From Lineus longissimus (Eukaryota > Nemertea > Pilidiophora > Heteronemertea > Lineidae): a DNA stretch of 64,000 bases. The notes under the pieces are model-generated. The model saw only the letters and a list, made by a program, of their open reading frames with translations, was not told the DNA's origin and ran no database searches. Of this stretch, positions 35,601-50,414 are shown piece after piece. The translations under genes and the position numbers were made by a program. The stretch's first letter is position 1, and each line of letters starts with the position of its first letter. Where the stretch lies: assembly GCF_910592395.1 (NCBI RefSeq), contig NC_088313.1, positions 2,501 to 66,500 of the forward strand. Reading direction: 5' to 3'.

Positions 35601-35815
35601 AGCTTTCCTTGCCAAGAAACAACCGAGGACATGTCTGCTGTCATGGATGGATATCGGATAAGGTCGAGCACTGGGAGCCTTTGTTCCACCAGGTGGACGC
35701 ATGACCGCTCAGCGTTCACTGACAAAGGCCATTCCCAAGTAAATCACTGGCCACTGACACCATTGCAAATGATGGTGTGCGTGTGATTGATCATCACGTG
35801 ATGTAGGCCTACCAT
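32608..35815 (-). CDS. ARL3: ADP-ribosylation factor-like protein 3 (ARL3)
   Basis: Small GTPase known to release lipidated cargo from UNC119 and PDE6D in cilia. Exons are 35560-35411, 35101-34985, 34091-34041, 33402-33217 and 32667-32608. All join in phase 0 (50, 39, 17, 62 and 19 codons plus stop). The first coding exon is probably only the ATG at 35815-35813, followed by a GTAGGC donor; this is the least certain part. With it the protein is 188 residues, against 182 in human. G motifs are GLDNAGKT (G1), the Thr of RITPTQ (G2), WDIGGQ (G3), NKQD (G4) and CSAVKG (G5). The C-terminus is Lys-rich (EKSKKK). [10 protein letters not shown] and [14 protein letters not shown] are typical of ARL3. 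Confidence 0.93.
32909..33057. repeat. 21-bp minisatellite in the last ARL3 intron
   Basis: Seven identical copies of 21 bp (GAGCCACCTCCATGTGGGG plus CT). The period is a multiple of three, which opens several frames at once; none is a gene. Confidence 0.97.
33471..33790. repeat. 39-bp minisatellite in an ARL3 intron
   Basis: Eight copies of a 39-bp unit (GAGTTGCTATCAGTGCTGC, AAGATGTCTGCT). Two subtypes (CTGATAC and CTTATAC) alternate in pairs: two, two, two, two. That pattern implies duplication of a four-copy block. Confidence 0.97.
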
Positions 35816-36000
35816 TGAATGATTGAACATGTTGAAAGCACTGCATTTTTCATGCGATCGCCAAACCCTGCATTGTTTTAGTGACCATTTGCATCGTTCT
35901 CAAAGAATAGAAACAATTAAACCACAGCTTTTTGGAATCTGCATGTAAATATTTATTGGACTATTTAAATCACGTATCCACATCTAATTCAGTTTTCATA

Positions 36001-36233
36001 TAAATTGGGGAAAAACGGACCATTTTTACAGCCGGAAAGCTTCGCAGGTAACTATGTCGTGACGTCACCGAAATGGCGAAGAACGTCGATCCGCGGCGAG
36101 ATTGGAAGTAGCAACAACGGAAAGTTTTTGGCCACGGCCAATGTGGAATTAGTTTACAGAGGTTTATCAAAAATTAATTATTTTTTTTAATTAGGAAATT
36201 TTGCCCGGTGCCACACATCAGAAACGTCTTAAA
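36001..36233. promoter_or_regulatory. Divergent ARL3/TEX261 promoter region with perfect CRE
   Basis: The starts of ARL3 (minus, near 35815) and TEX261 (plus, 36234) are about 420 bp apart. Between them lies a perfect CRE, GTGACGTCAC, at 36059-36068. There is also an ETS-like GCCGGAAAG at 36031-36039 and a YY1-like AAATGGCGAAG near 36071. A shared bidirectional promoter is inferred. Confidence 0.55.
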
Positions 36234-38580
<2,347 letters not shown>

Positions 38581-38972
38581 GATAGGAGGCCATACTCTAC
38601 TGATATGATCATATCAATTGTTTCCTAAAGATACTGTTAGGGTGATACCCTCAGCAGTGAGAGGACACTGTGCTTCATGAAGATGAGACCCTGAGATTCG
38701 TGTCAATATTGCTCATTTGGTGCTCAAGGACTTGTGGTTCATCACTTCACTGGTTTACTGCCAGCGCCACTGGAATAGACTTTCTACAAGATAGTCGCAT
38801 ATTCATGAAATAGAGTCCATCAGTGACTCTCCCTAGTGTGTACATGGTCATGACATTGAAGCAGAAGGAGCTTCGAAAGTGGTGAAATATTCATAATCCT
38901 GTTTAGTTGGACTAAGTGGACCTAATCACCAGTTTTTGCATGGATCAAAGATCTTGTCTTGATGCTTTGATT
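38581..38972. other. TEX261 3' UTR, unique part
   Basis: Unique sequence after the TEX261 stop, probably 3' UTR. No other feature. Confidence 0.5.
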
Positions 38973-39346
38973 GTTGATGGTTGACCTCCAAGGGAAGTCA
39001 CTACAACATCCATTCATGCTGGTTTCTTGATGGTTGACCTCCAAGGGAAGTCACTACAACATCCATTCTTGCTGGTTTCTTGATGGTTGACCTCCAAGGG
39101 AAGTCACTACAACATCCATTCATGCTGGTTTCTTGATGGTTGACCTCCAAGGGAAGTCACTACAACATCCATTCATGCTGGTTTCTTGATGGTTGACCTC
39201 CAAGGGAAGTCACTACAACATCCATTCATGCTGGTTTCTTGATGGTTGACCTCCAAGGGAAGTCACTACAACATCCATTCATGCTGGTTTCTTGATGGTT
39301 GACCTCCAAGGGAAGTCACTACAACATCCATTCATGCTGGTTTCTT
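38973..39346. repeat. 53-bp minisatellite downstream of TEX261
   Basis: Seven near-identical copies of 53 bp (TTGACCTCCAAGGGAAGTCA, ATCCATTCATGCTGGTTTC). Confidence 0.97.
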
Positions 39347-39750
39347 ATAACCCTCCTCACATGTGACAAGGAGATGAAGAGATTAATCCCAGGTTGGTCG
39401 TAGTGACCCGCCCTCCTGTAGGAGTTCACCTACCCATTACACAGTTTCGACACAAACAGCACAATGAATGTATATCACACATGATATGAATATACATGTG
39501 TCTGTACTGCACATGGACACTCAAGTGTTTTTTGTACTGTACTTACATGTAGCAGTGGTTGCGTACAAGTCCCTGCATACTGAGATTTGAATTGGGTTTG
39601 CTACAGATGAGGACATCTGGCATTTTAAAAAGCTTACATTATCTCGGCGGCGTCAACATGGTCAGTGAATGTGCTCTCCCTTTAATGAAGACAAAAGTCT
39701 ACCTTGGGAGGAGGTGGTTGAGATTTTAGAGAGGTCTGTTATCAACCAGT
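39347..39750. other. Unique spacer
   Basis: About 400 bp between two minisatellites, perhaps still TEX261 3' UTR. No gene. Confidence 0.45.
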
Positions 39751-39962
39751 CCTGCACTTCTATGTTCATACATGTATGTATACTCCTGTACTTCTATGTT
39801 CATACATGTATGTATACTCCTGTACTTCTATGTTCATACATGTATGTATACTCCTGTACTTCTATGTTCATACATGTATGTATACTCCTGTACTTCTATG
39901 TTCATACATGTATGTATACTCCTGTACTTCTATGTTCATACATGTATGTATACTCCTGTACA
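39751..39962. repeat. 34-bp minisatellite
   Basis: Six copies of 34 bp (CTTCTATGTTCATACATG, TATGTATACTCCTGTA), identical apart from the first. All forward frames are open, which explains a 104-codon ORF here. Confidence 0.97.
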
Positions 39963-41044
39963 TTTTATAGCTCACTATCATAATTATACAAAGAAGACAT
40001 TATACAGCAAAGTGATTTTTACTTAGTTACTTCTGCCCTTCTATGGAAGAGCTTCGATCTCGCTGTGCTCGAAGACTGGCCCAAGTACCCTACTTGGTAA
40101 AGAGGTTCCATCTATCTGTGCTCCAAGACTGCACTACTTGATAACTCAAGGATCCAGGGCTAAGGAGGCTGGTTTCCCCCAAGGTTGGACATTATTTAAA
40201 GGATATCACACTCCATGTCATCCTACCAAATTTGTGGGTATTCACTGCTTTTTGGAAAAACTGATATTGCCTCAAGATTTCAGCGAACCCCGATAAAAAA
40301 ACAAAAGACGAATGTATTTCCAAAAAGACATCGATTTAATAAAGTAATAAATGTGAAAGGCCTACATTATGCATTATTGTAAAGAGACGACATAAGAATT
40401 CATTCACGAGAGACAAAGTCCGCAGCTGCACAAATACCAAGAGTTTTCAAACAATTATTATTATGAGTTCCATGTTTGTTCAGAAATGACACACACAAAG
40501 AGTAGAGAACCTTAACCCACAACTTCCGTGAGATTATATTTGACCATCCATTACCAAACATCAACTTGTCAAATGAAATATCTTAGTCACACAGGGTCCC
40601 ATCTCTAAATACACGCAAATTGATTCGAGTTGGTTCTGAGAGCTGGAGACCAAGGCCATCATGCCTCTGACAGGAACACTCCAACCATACATTAGTGATG
40701 GCCACTGCTAATTCCTGCAACTCTGCCTTTAAATCTTATGACAACTCAATGGATTTACAAACAACCATTAAATACCACAATACTCACTAGATCCGTAAAC
40801 TCATGACTTGCAACATCTATTAACTCTCTTCTTGCTCGAGTTAGAACGCGCAGTCAGAAATCTCCACCAATTCCATATTCTGGAACTCAGTAACAGGCAT
40901 TCAGGCTCAGCTTTTTTGATACACAAACACCGAGTTGGTTAAGTATAACTTTTTGGCTCCAGGAAAATTAAAATTAACAAAATCTATTTTGGCAAAACAA
41001 TTAATCTTAAGGATGAGTTGGTGTCTGTGAATAGTGGATGATTA
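39963..41044. other. Intergenic DNA between convergent genes
   Basis: No gene is seen. AATAAA occurs at 40338 and 40346 on the plus strand, which may end TEX261 transcripts. Confidence 0.45.
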
Positions 41045-42012
41045 GGTTATCCCTATCACCATGCATGGATACACAACCATCTTTCATGGCATTGAGTATT
41101 ACTCAAGGAGTTGATGATGGGGGCATGGTTGTCCCTATCACCATGCATGGATACACAACCATCTTTCATGGCATTGAGTATTACTCAAGGAGTTGATGAT
41201 GGGGGCATGGTTATCCCTATCACCATGCATGGATACACAACCATCTTTCATGGCATTGAGTATTACTCAAGGAGTTGATGATGGGGGCATGGTTATCCCT
41301 ATCCCCATGCATGGATACACAACCATCTTTCATGGCATTGAGTATTACTCAAGGAGTTGATGATGGGGGCGTGGTTATCCCTATCACCATGCATGGATAC
41401 ACAACCATCTTTCATGGCATTGAGTATTACTCAAGGAGTTGATGATGGGGGCGTGGTTATCCCTATCTCCATGCATGGATACACAACCATCTTTCATGGC
41501 ATTGAGTATTACTCAAGGAGTTGATGATGGGGGCATGGTTATCCCTATCACCATGCATGGATACACAACCATCTTTCATGGCATTGAGTATTACTCAAGG
41601 AGTTGATGATGGGGGCGTGGTTATCCCTATCTTCATGCATGGATACACAACCATCTTTCATGGCATTGAGTATTACTCAAGGAGTTGATGATGGGGGCAT
41701 GGTTGTCCCTGTCACCATGCATGGATACACAACCATCTTTCATGGCATTGAGTATTACTCAAGGAGTTGATGATGGGGGCATGGTTGTCCCTGTCACCAT
41801 GCATGGATACACAACCATCTTTCATGGCATGGAGTATTACTCAAGGAGTTGATGATGGGGGCGTGGTTGTCCCTATCCCCATGCATGGATACACAACCAT
41901 CTTTCATGGCATTGAGTATTACTCAAGGAGTTGATGATGGGGGCGTGGTTGTCCCTATCACCATGCATGGATACACAACCATCTTTCATGGCATTGAGTA
42001 TTACTAAAGGAG
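41045..42012. repeat. 82-bp minisatellite
   Basis: About 12 copies of 82 bp (CCATGCATGGATACACAACC, GGCATTGAGTATTACTCAAG, GATGATGGGGGC). Variants at CACCATG, CCCCATG, CTCCATG and CTTCATG distinguish copies. Confidence 0.97.
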
Positions 42013-43000
42013 TATTTCAAATTGTCTTGTTGTTTTCAGCTTCAATTCAATCCATTTGACAGCGACGCTTTTTTTTCTTAAGCAACTAAACCGAGATCAG
42101 GTGACCCCCCCCCCCCCCCAGATAAGGTGACTTACTATCACTGGTTAAGTTTTGGTACGCTCATATTATTCACAAATGAGTGATTTATTGAAATGTGGGC
42201 AATAATAAGCCGTCAGAAATCTCAGTAGATTCACAGAATAAAACTTGCTATCATTATTGGATTTCTACGTAGAATTTCATTCAATTATTGTGATTGAACA
42301 AGATTTCATTCAAATATTGAGATTCAACAAGATTTCATGACGATTTATCCTCGAATTTCAACAAAATTATTCATTTATTTCTTTCTGTTACATGTTCTCT
42401 CCTCTGACTTTCCTCATCACATCCACATTCCAACAGGAAGACCGCACCCACATGCTACACAATGAAATAAATGAAATATTTCATATTTTAGCCTGCCCCA
42501 AAATATTCAACCATTTCCAAGACAAAGTATTATACAGTATTTGGGTCACAGCTCGTCAGAATTAGCAACTTTTTAAACTGGAGCAATTTACTGAAAAAGA
42601 CCCCATGTCTTTGTTTAACCTTCCTAAGTGAGGACAACACAACAGGCCAGCTTGGAGAGAAATCCTGTTTCATAATTCAGGTCACAAGTCATAAGTGGAG
42701 AAGAACTGAACTGTCACATTAATGCCAGAGTAGCCAGCACTATATTGCTTATCACCTGTGACCGCGACATGCAATATGACAAGTGACTTGTCAGTCAATT
42801 TGTCAATAGAATCCATTTAATGGACAAATACAGTCACATGACCCGAAGCTGCTCTCGCTATTTTTATGTCAACAAGCAACTTAAACAAAATGTACACCAA
42901 CAACAAGGTTATAAAATACAGGCAAAACCTGGCGTCTAAAGTCTGAATCTAAAATAAATTTAAAATGTCCTATAACAAAGTTGACAAAGGCACTCATAGA
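42013..43000. other. AT-rich intergenic DNA with C-run
   Basis: No gene. A run of 15 C lies at 42105-42119. Repeated ATTTCATTCAA words occur at 42277-42340. Confidence 0.45.
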
Positions 43001-43679
43001 AACTACCGTGTCCAATCAGGTACCAACTGTAATGGTCCACTGGGAGGAAACTACCGTGTCCAATCAGGTACCAACACAACTGTAATGGTCCACTGGGAGG
43101 AAACTACCGTGTCCAATCAGGTACCAACACAACTGTAATGGTCCACTGGGAGGAAACTACCTTGTCCAATCAGGTACCAACACAACTGTAATGGTCCACT
43201 GGGAGGAAACTACCGTGTCCAATCAGGTACCAACACAACTGTAATGGTCCACTGGGAGGAAACTACCGTGTCCAATCAGGTACCAACACAACTGTAATGG
43301 TCCACTGGGAGGAAACTACCGTGTCCAATCAGGTACCAACACAACTGTAATGGTCCACTGGGAGGAAACTACCGTGTCCAATCAGGTACCAACACAACTG
43401 TAATGGTCCACTGGGAGGAAACTACCGTGTCCAATCAGGTACCAACACAACTGTAATGGTCCACTGGGAGGAAACTACCGTGTCCAATCAGGTACCAACA
43501 CAACTGTAATGGTCCACTGGGAGGAAACTACCGTGTCCAATCAGGTACCAACACAACTGTAATGGTCCACTGGGAGGAAACTACCGTGTCCAATCAGGTA
43601 CCAACACAACTGTAATGGTCCACTGGGAGGAAACTACCGTGTCCAATCAGGTACCAACTGTAATGGTCCACTGGGAGGT
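43001..43679. repeat. 53-bp minisatellite
   Basis: About 13 copies (GGTCCACTGGGAGGAAACTA, CCGTGTCCAATCAGGTACC). The first and last copies lack the ACACA-type insertion found in the inner 53-bp copies. Confidence 0.97.
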
Positions 43680-44355
43680 GTTGTCTGTCGACTAGTATAT
43701 CGCATTGGGAGCCAGAGACGAGATGTCAATATTTGGAGACATCATACCAATTTTCATAGTCTCGACATAATTTGACTGTCGTCATATACTGTTTGATGCA
43801 TGCGTTTAGTGAAATCAGTGGCACCTATACCCTATTAAATATGCTAGTTGCTTCATTTGCCATTGTCGCCTAACAGCCACCTCATAGTGTCCATGTCTAG
43901 TTTTACCCCAAACCCGATCTTGAGAACTGTCACTAGCCAAATCACATTCACAGCCCTATTTATGTTATGACTCACAAAGTTGCAAAACTAAAAGACCTAT
44001 ATTGCTGGGAAAACATCAAAAATTGTTTCATTTTACAAGTGTTCTTTTATACCAAGGAAATGGGCGAAACAGGCTATTTACTATCTCATGGCTCACAGTC
44101 AGAAACGTGACAAAAAGCTCCACAAGTCTTTATGTGAACCCGAAAACTCTTTCCTAAGGCAGATCACCAGAATAAAACATACTTGAGCAAGAGTAGAAAC
44201 ATAAATTAGGTTACTGGACAGTTTTATATTCAAAACACCACAAAAACAGTTTTCTGCCAGTGGCCTGGACCTTTCAAGTCAGACGTTCTCCAAACGTCTC
44301 AAACTGGCCTAATATACCAAAGTAAGAGAAGCACTGGTGCATTGCCAGTCATAAC
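43680..44355. other. Unique DNA, possible 3' UTR of the Met/Gly-rich gene
   Basis: No gene seen. Confidence 0.4.
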
Positions 44356-44650
44356 AATGCCTTCATTGAATAAGAACCACCCATGTTATATAACAATGCC
44401 TTCATTGAATAAGAACCATGTTATATAACAATGCCTTCATTGAATAAGAACCATGTTATATAACAATGCCTTCATTGAATAAGAACCATGTTATATAACA
44501 ATGCCTTCATTGAATAAGAACCATGTTATATAACAATGCCTTCATTGAATAAGAACCACCCATGTTATATAACAATGCCTTCATTGAATAACAACCACCC
44601 ATGTTATATAACAATGCCTTCATTGAATAACAACCACCCATGTTATATAA
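44356..44650. repeat. 35/40-bp minisatellite
   Basis: Eight copies (AACAATGCCTTCATTGAATA, then GAACCATGTTATAT). Two length variants occur, with or without an extra ACCC-type insertion, and the long ones sit at both ends of the array. Confidence 0.93.
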
Positions 44651-45294
44651 CATGCCTTATTTCTCAAATAAGGCATCTTTTGTTTCTGGCTTCTCCTTTA
44701 AGGAGAGAATGCCAGCCAACACTAGTGCAGTCTACCGAGTTTTTGTATGCTGGTTCTGGCATGTAATCAGAAATGTACATTTTACATTCCACCAACTAGC
44801 TGTGCGTCTTTTTCACTTGTGTATCTGTCCCCACAGCCTCAAGGGCCGGTGAGAACCTCCTCCTTGATGTCTTCAAGCCCTGAGCTCCACTCATTGGTGG
44901 AGGCCTCCACTCTAAACACAAAGACACAATTCTAGAAATCCAGAAAATACGTATCGGCAAGAAGAGTCAAGAGTGAGCCAACATGTGGAGGAGCTTGACC
45001 ACAACAGACGCTGCCAAGGATATCATGAACGGTTTTCCTCGAAACAGTAAAAGATTCATTCTGACCAAGTTGACCATGAATAGACGGATAGACCTATAAA
45101 CCACTTTCCAGACAACCTCTTCATATATACATGTACATCAATGTCAGCACAAAACTATCTCGAAATCTATTTCAAGATAAACCCAAAAAATCTGGCCAGA
45201 AAATATCTCAACTTTTAAAAGTCTTGTCAAAATGCCTTATCAAGAAAGTCTCAACTATTTCACAAAGATCTTCAGGAGAGAGAATGTACGAGAT
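44651..45294 (-). other. Probable 3' UTR of the Met/Gly-rich gene
   Basis: Unique sequence directly downstream of the stop at 45295 on the minus strand. No competing gene is seen. Confidence 0.45.
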
Positions 45295-48200
45295 CTAACT
45301 TGGGTAGTTGCCCGAGCCCGAGCCCCATCCGCTGTACCCACTGCCCATCCCTTGGCCCATTGAGTAATTGCCCATCATGCCCGACATCTGGCCCTGCATC
45401 TGGTGACTCTGGCCCATCATCCCTGCTTGCATCTGGCTCTGATTCATTGCCGCATACATGCTGCCATCTGGAACCTTATTACTTGTGCGTTCTAAAGCAG
45501 CCAAGCTGTTTCCAGGCGGCGCGTACTGGCTGCCCTCGTATATGCCCACATTCGATTTAGAGTTTGGATCAGCCCCTGGTACGTGACCATGATACTGGCC
45601 AGCCATAGCACGCGGGTTATACTGATTGTACTGGCCTGTACTCGCTTGCTGCCCCATAGCTGCTTGAGATGCCATTCCTTGGGGGTGGCCAGGGTATTGT
45701 GCAGATGCTTGCATCCCGTACTGGCTATTCGTCTGTTGATGATACTGGCTGAGGCCACTTGCTCCCTGTGAGTGGTATTGGCTGCTCGAGTGCTGCTGAT
45801 ATGGACTGCTCGTCTGTTGCGAGTAGCGACCAAACGACTGGTGTGAGTTGGTCTGGTCGTACTGACTTGTTGAAGGCATGTTGTATGGCGTATTGCCAGG
45901 TTGCTGAGGCATCTGTGAAGGCATGTCTTGGTTCATGTTCTGTCCCTGGATCTGTGCTACCTCATCAGCACGTGGCTGTAACAAACAATACTAGTGAGTA
46001 AAAGATGCAGGACTACACTTTGCCTCATTCTGGCAGATGTGGAGTGGGGCAAATCAAACTTTATGACCATTTTACCCTATTGTTGATTTCCAGGATGTAA
46101 GAGTGGAATAACACAATGACGAGAACGGAGAAGGTGCCCCAATTCCATGATGATGACGTCAAACAGAGCAGAACCCATGTGAAAATGAGCCAACAGAAAA
46201 GCCTACTATTATATCCAGCGAGGCATAAAACCCTTGGTGAAAAAGTGAATAGCAGCCATAGAAAGTGGGATGTACCTGTTGACTTGTCTGTCTGTTCTTC
46301 ATGTACTGTTCAGTAACCTTGCCAGTGATCTGCATAATCATATCGGTGTCCTTGTCAGACTGAAAGGAGACATTGAGTTGATTACATCTCATATTCCCAT
46401 CAGCAGATCAATGTGTTCATGTTATTTCTAGATGGGTGTCAACATCATTTGTACATCTGGCTGGAGTAATGCCAACACACCTGCATCCGGCCTCACGGTA
46501 AAAGTGAGAATTAGACAAGGGAGCCCACCCATGATGCTAACGAGCCACTAAACCATGGCTACTCCTTGACCTCGGTGTTACAGAAACATGGTGTACTACC
46601 AGCGGCCGACTTACTTGGCTGACAAGAGATTCCAGAACACCCAGTAACTTCTTCTTCACATTCACATCCTCAACATCATCTTCATTGTCCTCATCAACCT
46701 CCTCAGCCTCCTGAAACAGAGACACAAACTTTCAAATACTCTATCACTTATGCACCAACACTGCAACTTTCATTGCAACTATAATTTATCACTTATGCAC
46801 CCACCCTGCAACTTTCATTGCAACTACACGTATCTTCTATCACTTATGGCCAGCGCCCACCCTGCAACATTCAATGGCCAGCGCCCACCCTGCAACCTCC
46901 AATGGCCAGCGCCCACCCTGCAACCTTCCATGGCCAGCGCCCACCCTGCAACCTTCAATGGCCAGCGCCCACCCTGCAACCTTCCATGGCCAGCGCCCAC
47001 CCTGCAACCTTCAATGGCCAGCGCCCACCCTGCAACCTTCAATGGCCAGCGCCCACCCTGCAACCTTCAATGGCCAGGGCCCACCCTGCAACATTCAATG
47101 GCCAGCGCTCACCCTGCAACCTTCAATGGCCAGCGTCCACCCTGCAACATTCAATGGCCAGTGCCCGCCCTGCAACCTTTAATGCAACTGCCCTGCCAGC
47201 GATATAACAAGTTTGTTCAGCCAACACCTCTGTTATCATCTTGTGCCGGCCGGAGAGGTTGACTGAACGCATCTGCAGGCAGCATCACCACATGTACGGT
47301 AAACAAAGCTTTAGAACTCACCAGAGGTTTCTTGCTTGGCTGATTGATGGCGCCACTATCCCATCTGGCATTGTGGTTGTAGCCAGGTGGCACTTGCTGG
47401 CTGTTAATCTGGCTCCCAGCATTCTGCATTATATTCGTCGTTCCTGTCATGCCGCTGTTTGATCCTGTCAGCTTCATCTGTGTCATATTCGCTGGAGAGT
47501 TCATTCCTGCTTGGTTTTGGTTCATACTCTGCTGAACAGTTGATCCTCCCATCGACCGAGGCCCCATTCCAGAGTTGCTCATTCCCATGTTTGGCTGGCC
47601 GTTCGTTGTCATGCCACCACCGCCTCCAGAATTCATGCCCATACTGCTGTAATTCGTTCCGGCAGTTCCCGAGTTCATCCCGCTATTTCCAGAGCTCATG
47701 CCTGTACTATTGGAAGGCATACCACTACTTCCCGAGTTCATCCCAGTGCTACCGGGATTCGTACTGGTACTTCCTTGGTTCATTCCAGCACTACCTGGGT
47801 TCATTCCAGAATTACTTTGGTTCATTCCAGTATTACTCGGGTTCATTCCGGTGCTTCCAGGGTTCATACTGGTACTACATGGGTTCATACCAGCAGAGTT
47901 CATACTGGTGTTTCCAGAGCTCATGCCAGTGCTACCAGGGTTCATTACGGTGCTACCAGGGTTCATACCAGTGCTACCAGAATTGGTTCCCATCTCGCGG
48001 CTGCCTGCACTCATACCAGCATTGTATGATGTCTGACTGGGCGATATGCCCATCCCTCCCCGTCCAGAACCTCCACTTCCTGTTCCTCCCATTGATGGCA
48101 CATTGCCCCCTAACCCCATGCCCATACCGCCTGTGCTCCCCTGTGGCCCCATGCCCATACCGCCTGTGCTCCCCTGTGACCCCATGCCCATACCGCCTGT

Positions 48201-50414
48201 GCTCCCCTGTGACCCCATGCCCATACCGCCTGTGCTCCCCTGTGACCCCATGCCCATACCGCCTGTGCTCCCCTGTGACCCCATGCCCATACCACCTGTG
48301 CTTCCCTGTGACCCTATGCTCATATTACCAGAGCTTCCAGAACCCATGCCCATATTGCCTGTGCTGCCTGAGCCCATGCCCATACTGCCTCCAGCGCCGC
48401 TAGCTCCCATGTTGCCCGACACACCACCCATGTTACTGCCCATACCAGCAGACGGCGGCATATTCATACCTACATCTGCTGCCCCAGTCTGCATCTTCAT
48501 GCCCATGGCCTGTGGCGTTGACGTGGTCATACCCATACCCTGAGCAGACATGTTGGAGCTCGAACTCGTCTCCTGATTGCCCATGTTCATACTGGGGCGA
48601 TTCTGTGATGACATCATGTTCCCTCCCATCCCCGGTGACCGCATGCTCGCCATTGCAGCGCCACCTTGTGAGCTCATGCCACCCATCCCTTGCGAGCCCA
48701 TCACGCCCTGTGAGCGATTCATCCTCATGACTGCAGATGGCATGTTCATGGCCATGTTATGACTCATTATGTCGGATGTCATCCCATGTGTCGAGGGCAT
48801 CCCAGATGATGACTCACTCGGCGAGTTTAGGCCACTACATGCCATACTCGGGCGTCCACCCATATTCATGTCAACACCTTGGTTGATGCCCATACCAGGA
48901 GAGGACGAGTAGCCACCCATGCCCATGCCCTGCCTGCCCGACATACTCATACCCGAGTTGACCATGCCCTGCCCAGACATACCCATACCATGACCACCAG
49001 GGATATCAACATGGTTCGAGCCCATATAACCACCTCGCCCATTCCCAGTGTTGATATTCATACCAATGTCTTGCCCCGGGGGACCCATGTTCATATAATC
49101 ACCCTGCATGTTCATACCCATCTGGTTCATGCTGTATCCACTGCCACGTCCCATGTTCATACCCATACTCTGCCCACCAGGCATGTTCATGCCCATACCC
49201 TGGCCCGCTGGCATTCCGCCCATGCCCATCCCAGGACCACCCATGTTGCCAGGCATGTTACCAGGGAAACCTGCAAAAAAACAAATCAAGCATGAATACA
49301 CAAAGCATTTTCTTTGAACCATCGTAGCTGGTGCAAACCATCACAGCTGGTCCAAACTATCGTAGCTGGTGCAAACCATCACAGCTGGTCCAAACTATCG
49401 TAGCTGGTGCAAACCATCACAGCTGGTCCAAACTATCGCAGCTGGTGCAACCATCACAGCTGGTCCAAACTATCGTAGCTGGTGCAAACCATCACAGCTG
49501 GTCTAAACTATCGTAGCTGGTGCAAACCATCACAGCTGGTCCAAACTATCGCAGCTGGTGCAACCATCACAGCTGGTCCAAACTATCGCAGCTGGTGCAA
49601 ACCATCACAGCTGGTACAAACTATCGCAGCTGGTGCAACCATCATAACTGGTGGAAATAATAGTAGCTCGTGCAATATCTATGTTGACAGTGTACTCCAG
49701 TCACACACTCTCAACTACCAAAGTGCCACCGAATGTCAGCACCAAGTTCTCCACTCAAAGCTCATACAATTTTTTTCTATCAATAATTATTACACAGTGA
49801 CCACTCATCTTGAAGGTCAGAAGAATTTTGGCTTCAATTTTATGTATAGTTTTCTCCTCTGAAAAACCTTGGATTCCAAGGAGTGTACCCTGTCTCCAGG
49901 TGAAAGAGGAACCACCAGCCAAGAAGCGCATGAGCACTTACCTTGCATCGGCATCATCCCCTGCTGACCAGGATAGTTCTGATCCATGTAGCTGTCAGGC
50001 ATTGGTTGGTTCCTGAAACACAAGACAAAACAAGGTCAACCCAGACTCTCCTGCAAACTAAAGGCAAGTGAATAGTTCATCAACCTCACCAATGTACACA
50101 TATTATTGCCCCCTGCCCTTATCAATCCCCCTTGTAAGGGTTAGAAGATGAAAGGACTCACCATCCACCTCCCATCCCTGGTAGCATGTTCGGAGGCTGT
50201 CCATGCATCAGACCTCCACCACTCATCTGTCCAGCACCTCGTCCACGCTTACTCCCCCTCGTCGAGTTCCCCTCGCCTCTTGAGCCCTTTCCTCGGCGCG
50301 TGCGACTCCTGATGCGTCGTGGCCGCTCAGCCTTCCCGCCTGCACCATGTTCCCGCGCATCTCGGTGGTATTTGACCGGTGATTTGTCTCCAAGTTGACC
50401 GTCATCTTCTGGAC
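45295..50414 (-). CDS. Large Met/Gly/Ser-rich low-complexity protein, 3' six exons
   Basis: I do not recognise the family. Six exons join in phase: 50414-50162, 50012-49942, 49270-47322, 46710-46615, 46359-46276 and 45975-45295. They give at least 1,043 C-terminal residues. In order they encode a basic RG-rich stretch (RIRSRTRRGKGSRG, GSKRGRGAGQ), a short linker, and a 650-residue Met/Gly/Ser/Asn domain. The linker and domain include six tandem GSQGSTGGMGM-type repeats. An acidic segment (EVDEDNEDDVEDVN) comes next, then two predicted helices (KKKLLGVLESLVSQ, TDMIMQITGKVTEQYMKNR), and a Gln/Tyr/Ser-rich prion-like tail ending GWGSGSGNYPS. The composition suggests a nuclear RNA- or chromatin-associated protein prone to phase separation; that is inference. 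The 5' exons are not found and may lie beyond the window. Confidence 0.8.
46745..47190. repeat. 28-bp minisatellite in an intron of the Met/Gly-rich gene
   Basis: About 12 copies of 28 bp (ATGGCCAGCGCCCACCCTGC), preceded by looser copies from 46745. It opens all three plus-strand frames (up to 170 codons), which I do not take as a gene. Confidence 0.96.
48115..48320 (-). repeat. 33-bp coding minisatellite (11-residue repeat)
   Basis: Six tandem copies in the long exon, each encoding GSQGSTGGMGM or a near variant. The period keeps the frame, so copy number can change without breaking the protein. Confidence 0.93.
49322..49650. repeat. 38-bp minisatellite in an intron of the Met/Gly-rich gene
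   Basis: About 8.5 copies of a dimeric unit of two related halves (CATCACAGCTGGTCCAAAC and TATCGTAGCTGGTGCAAAC), that is, a 19-bp ancestor duplicated. Some copies lack one A. Confidence 0.95.

Noticed and set aside
35336-35725. 129-codon ORF extending ARL3 upstream of 35560
   Set aside because: A clear acceptor (CTCTTCAG) precedes the conserved GLLNILRK start, and the upstream residues do not fit the family.
39669-40026. Three overlapping ORFs rich in Tyr, Cys and Met
   Set aside because: Frames of a 34-bp minisatellite.
46750-47262. Plus-strand ORFs of 102-170 codons
   Set aside because: They are three frames of the same 28-bp intronic minisatellite, overlapping each other.
47459-48543. 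Plus-strand ORFs up to 314 codons, Cys/Tyr/Pro-rich
   Set aside because: They are antisense shadows of the long Met/Gly exon, whose minus frame joins in phase with five other exons.
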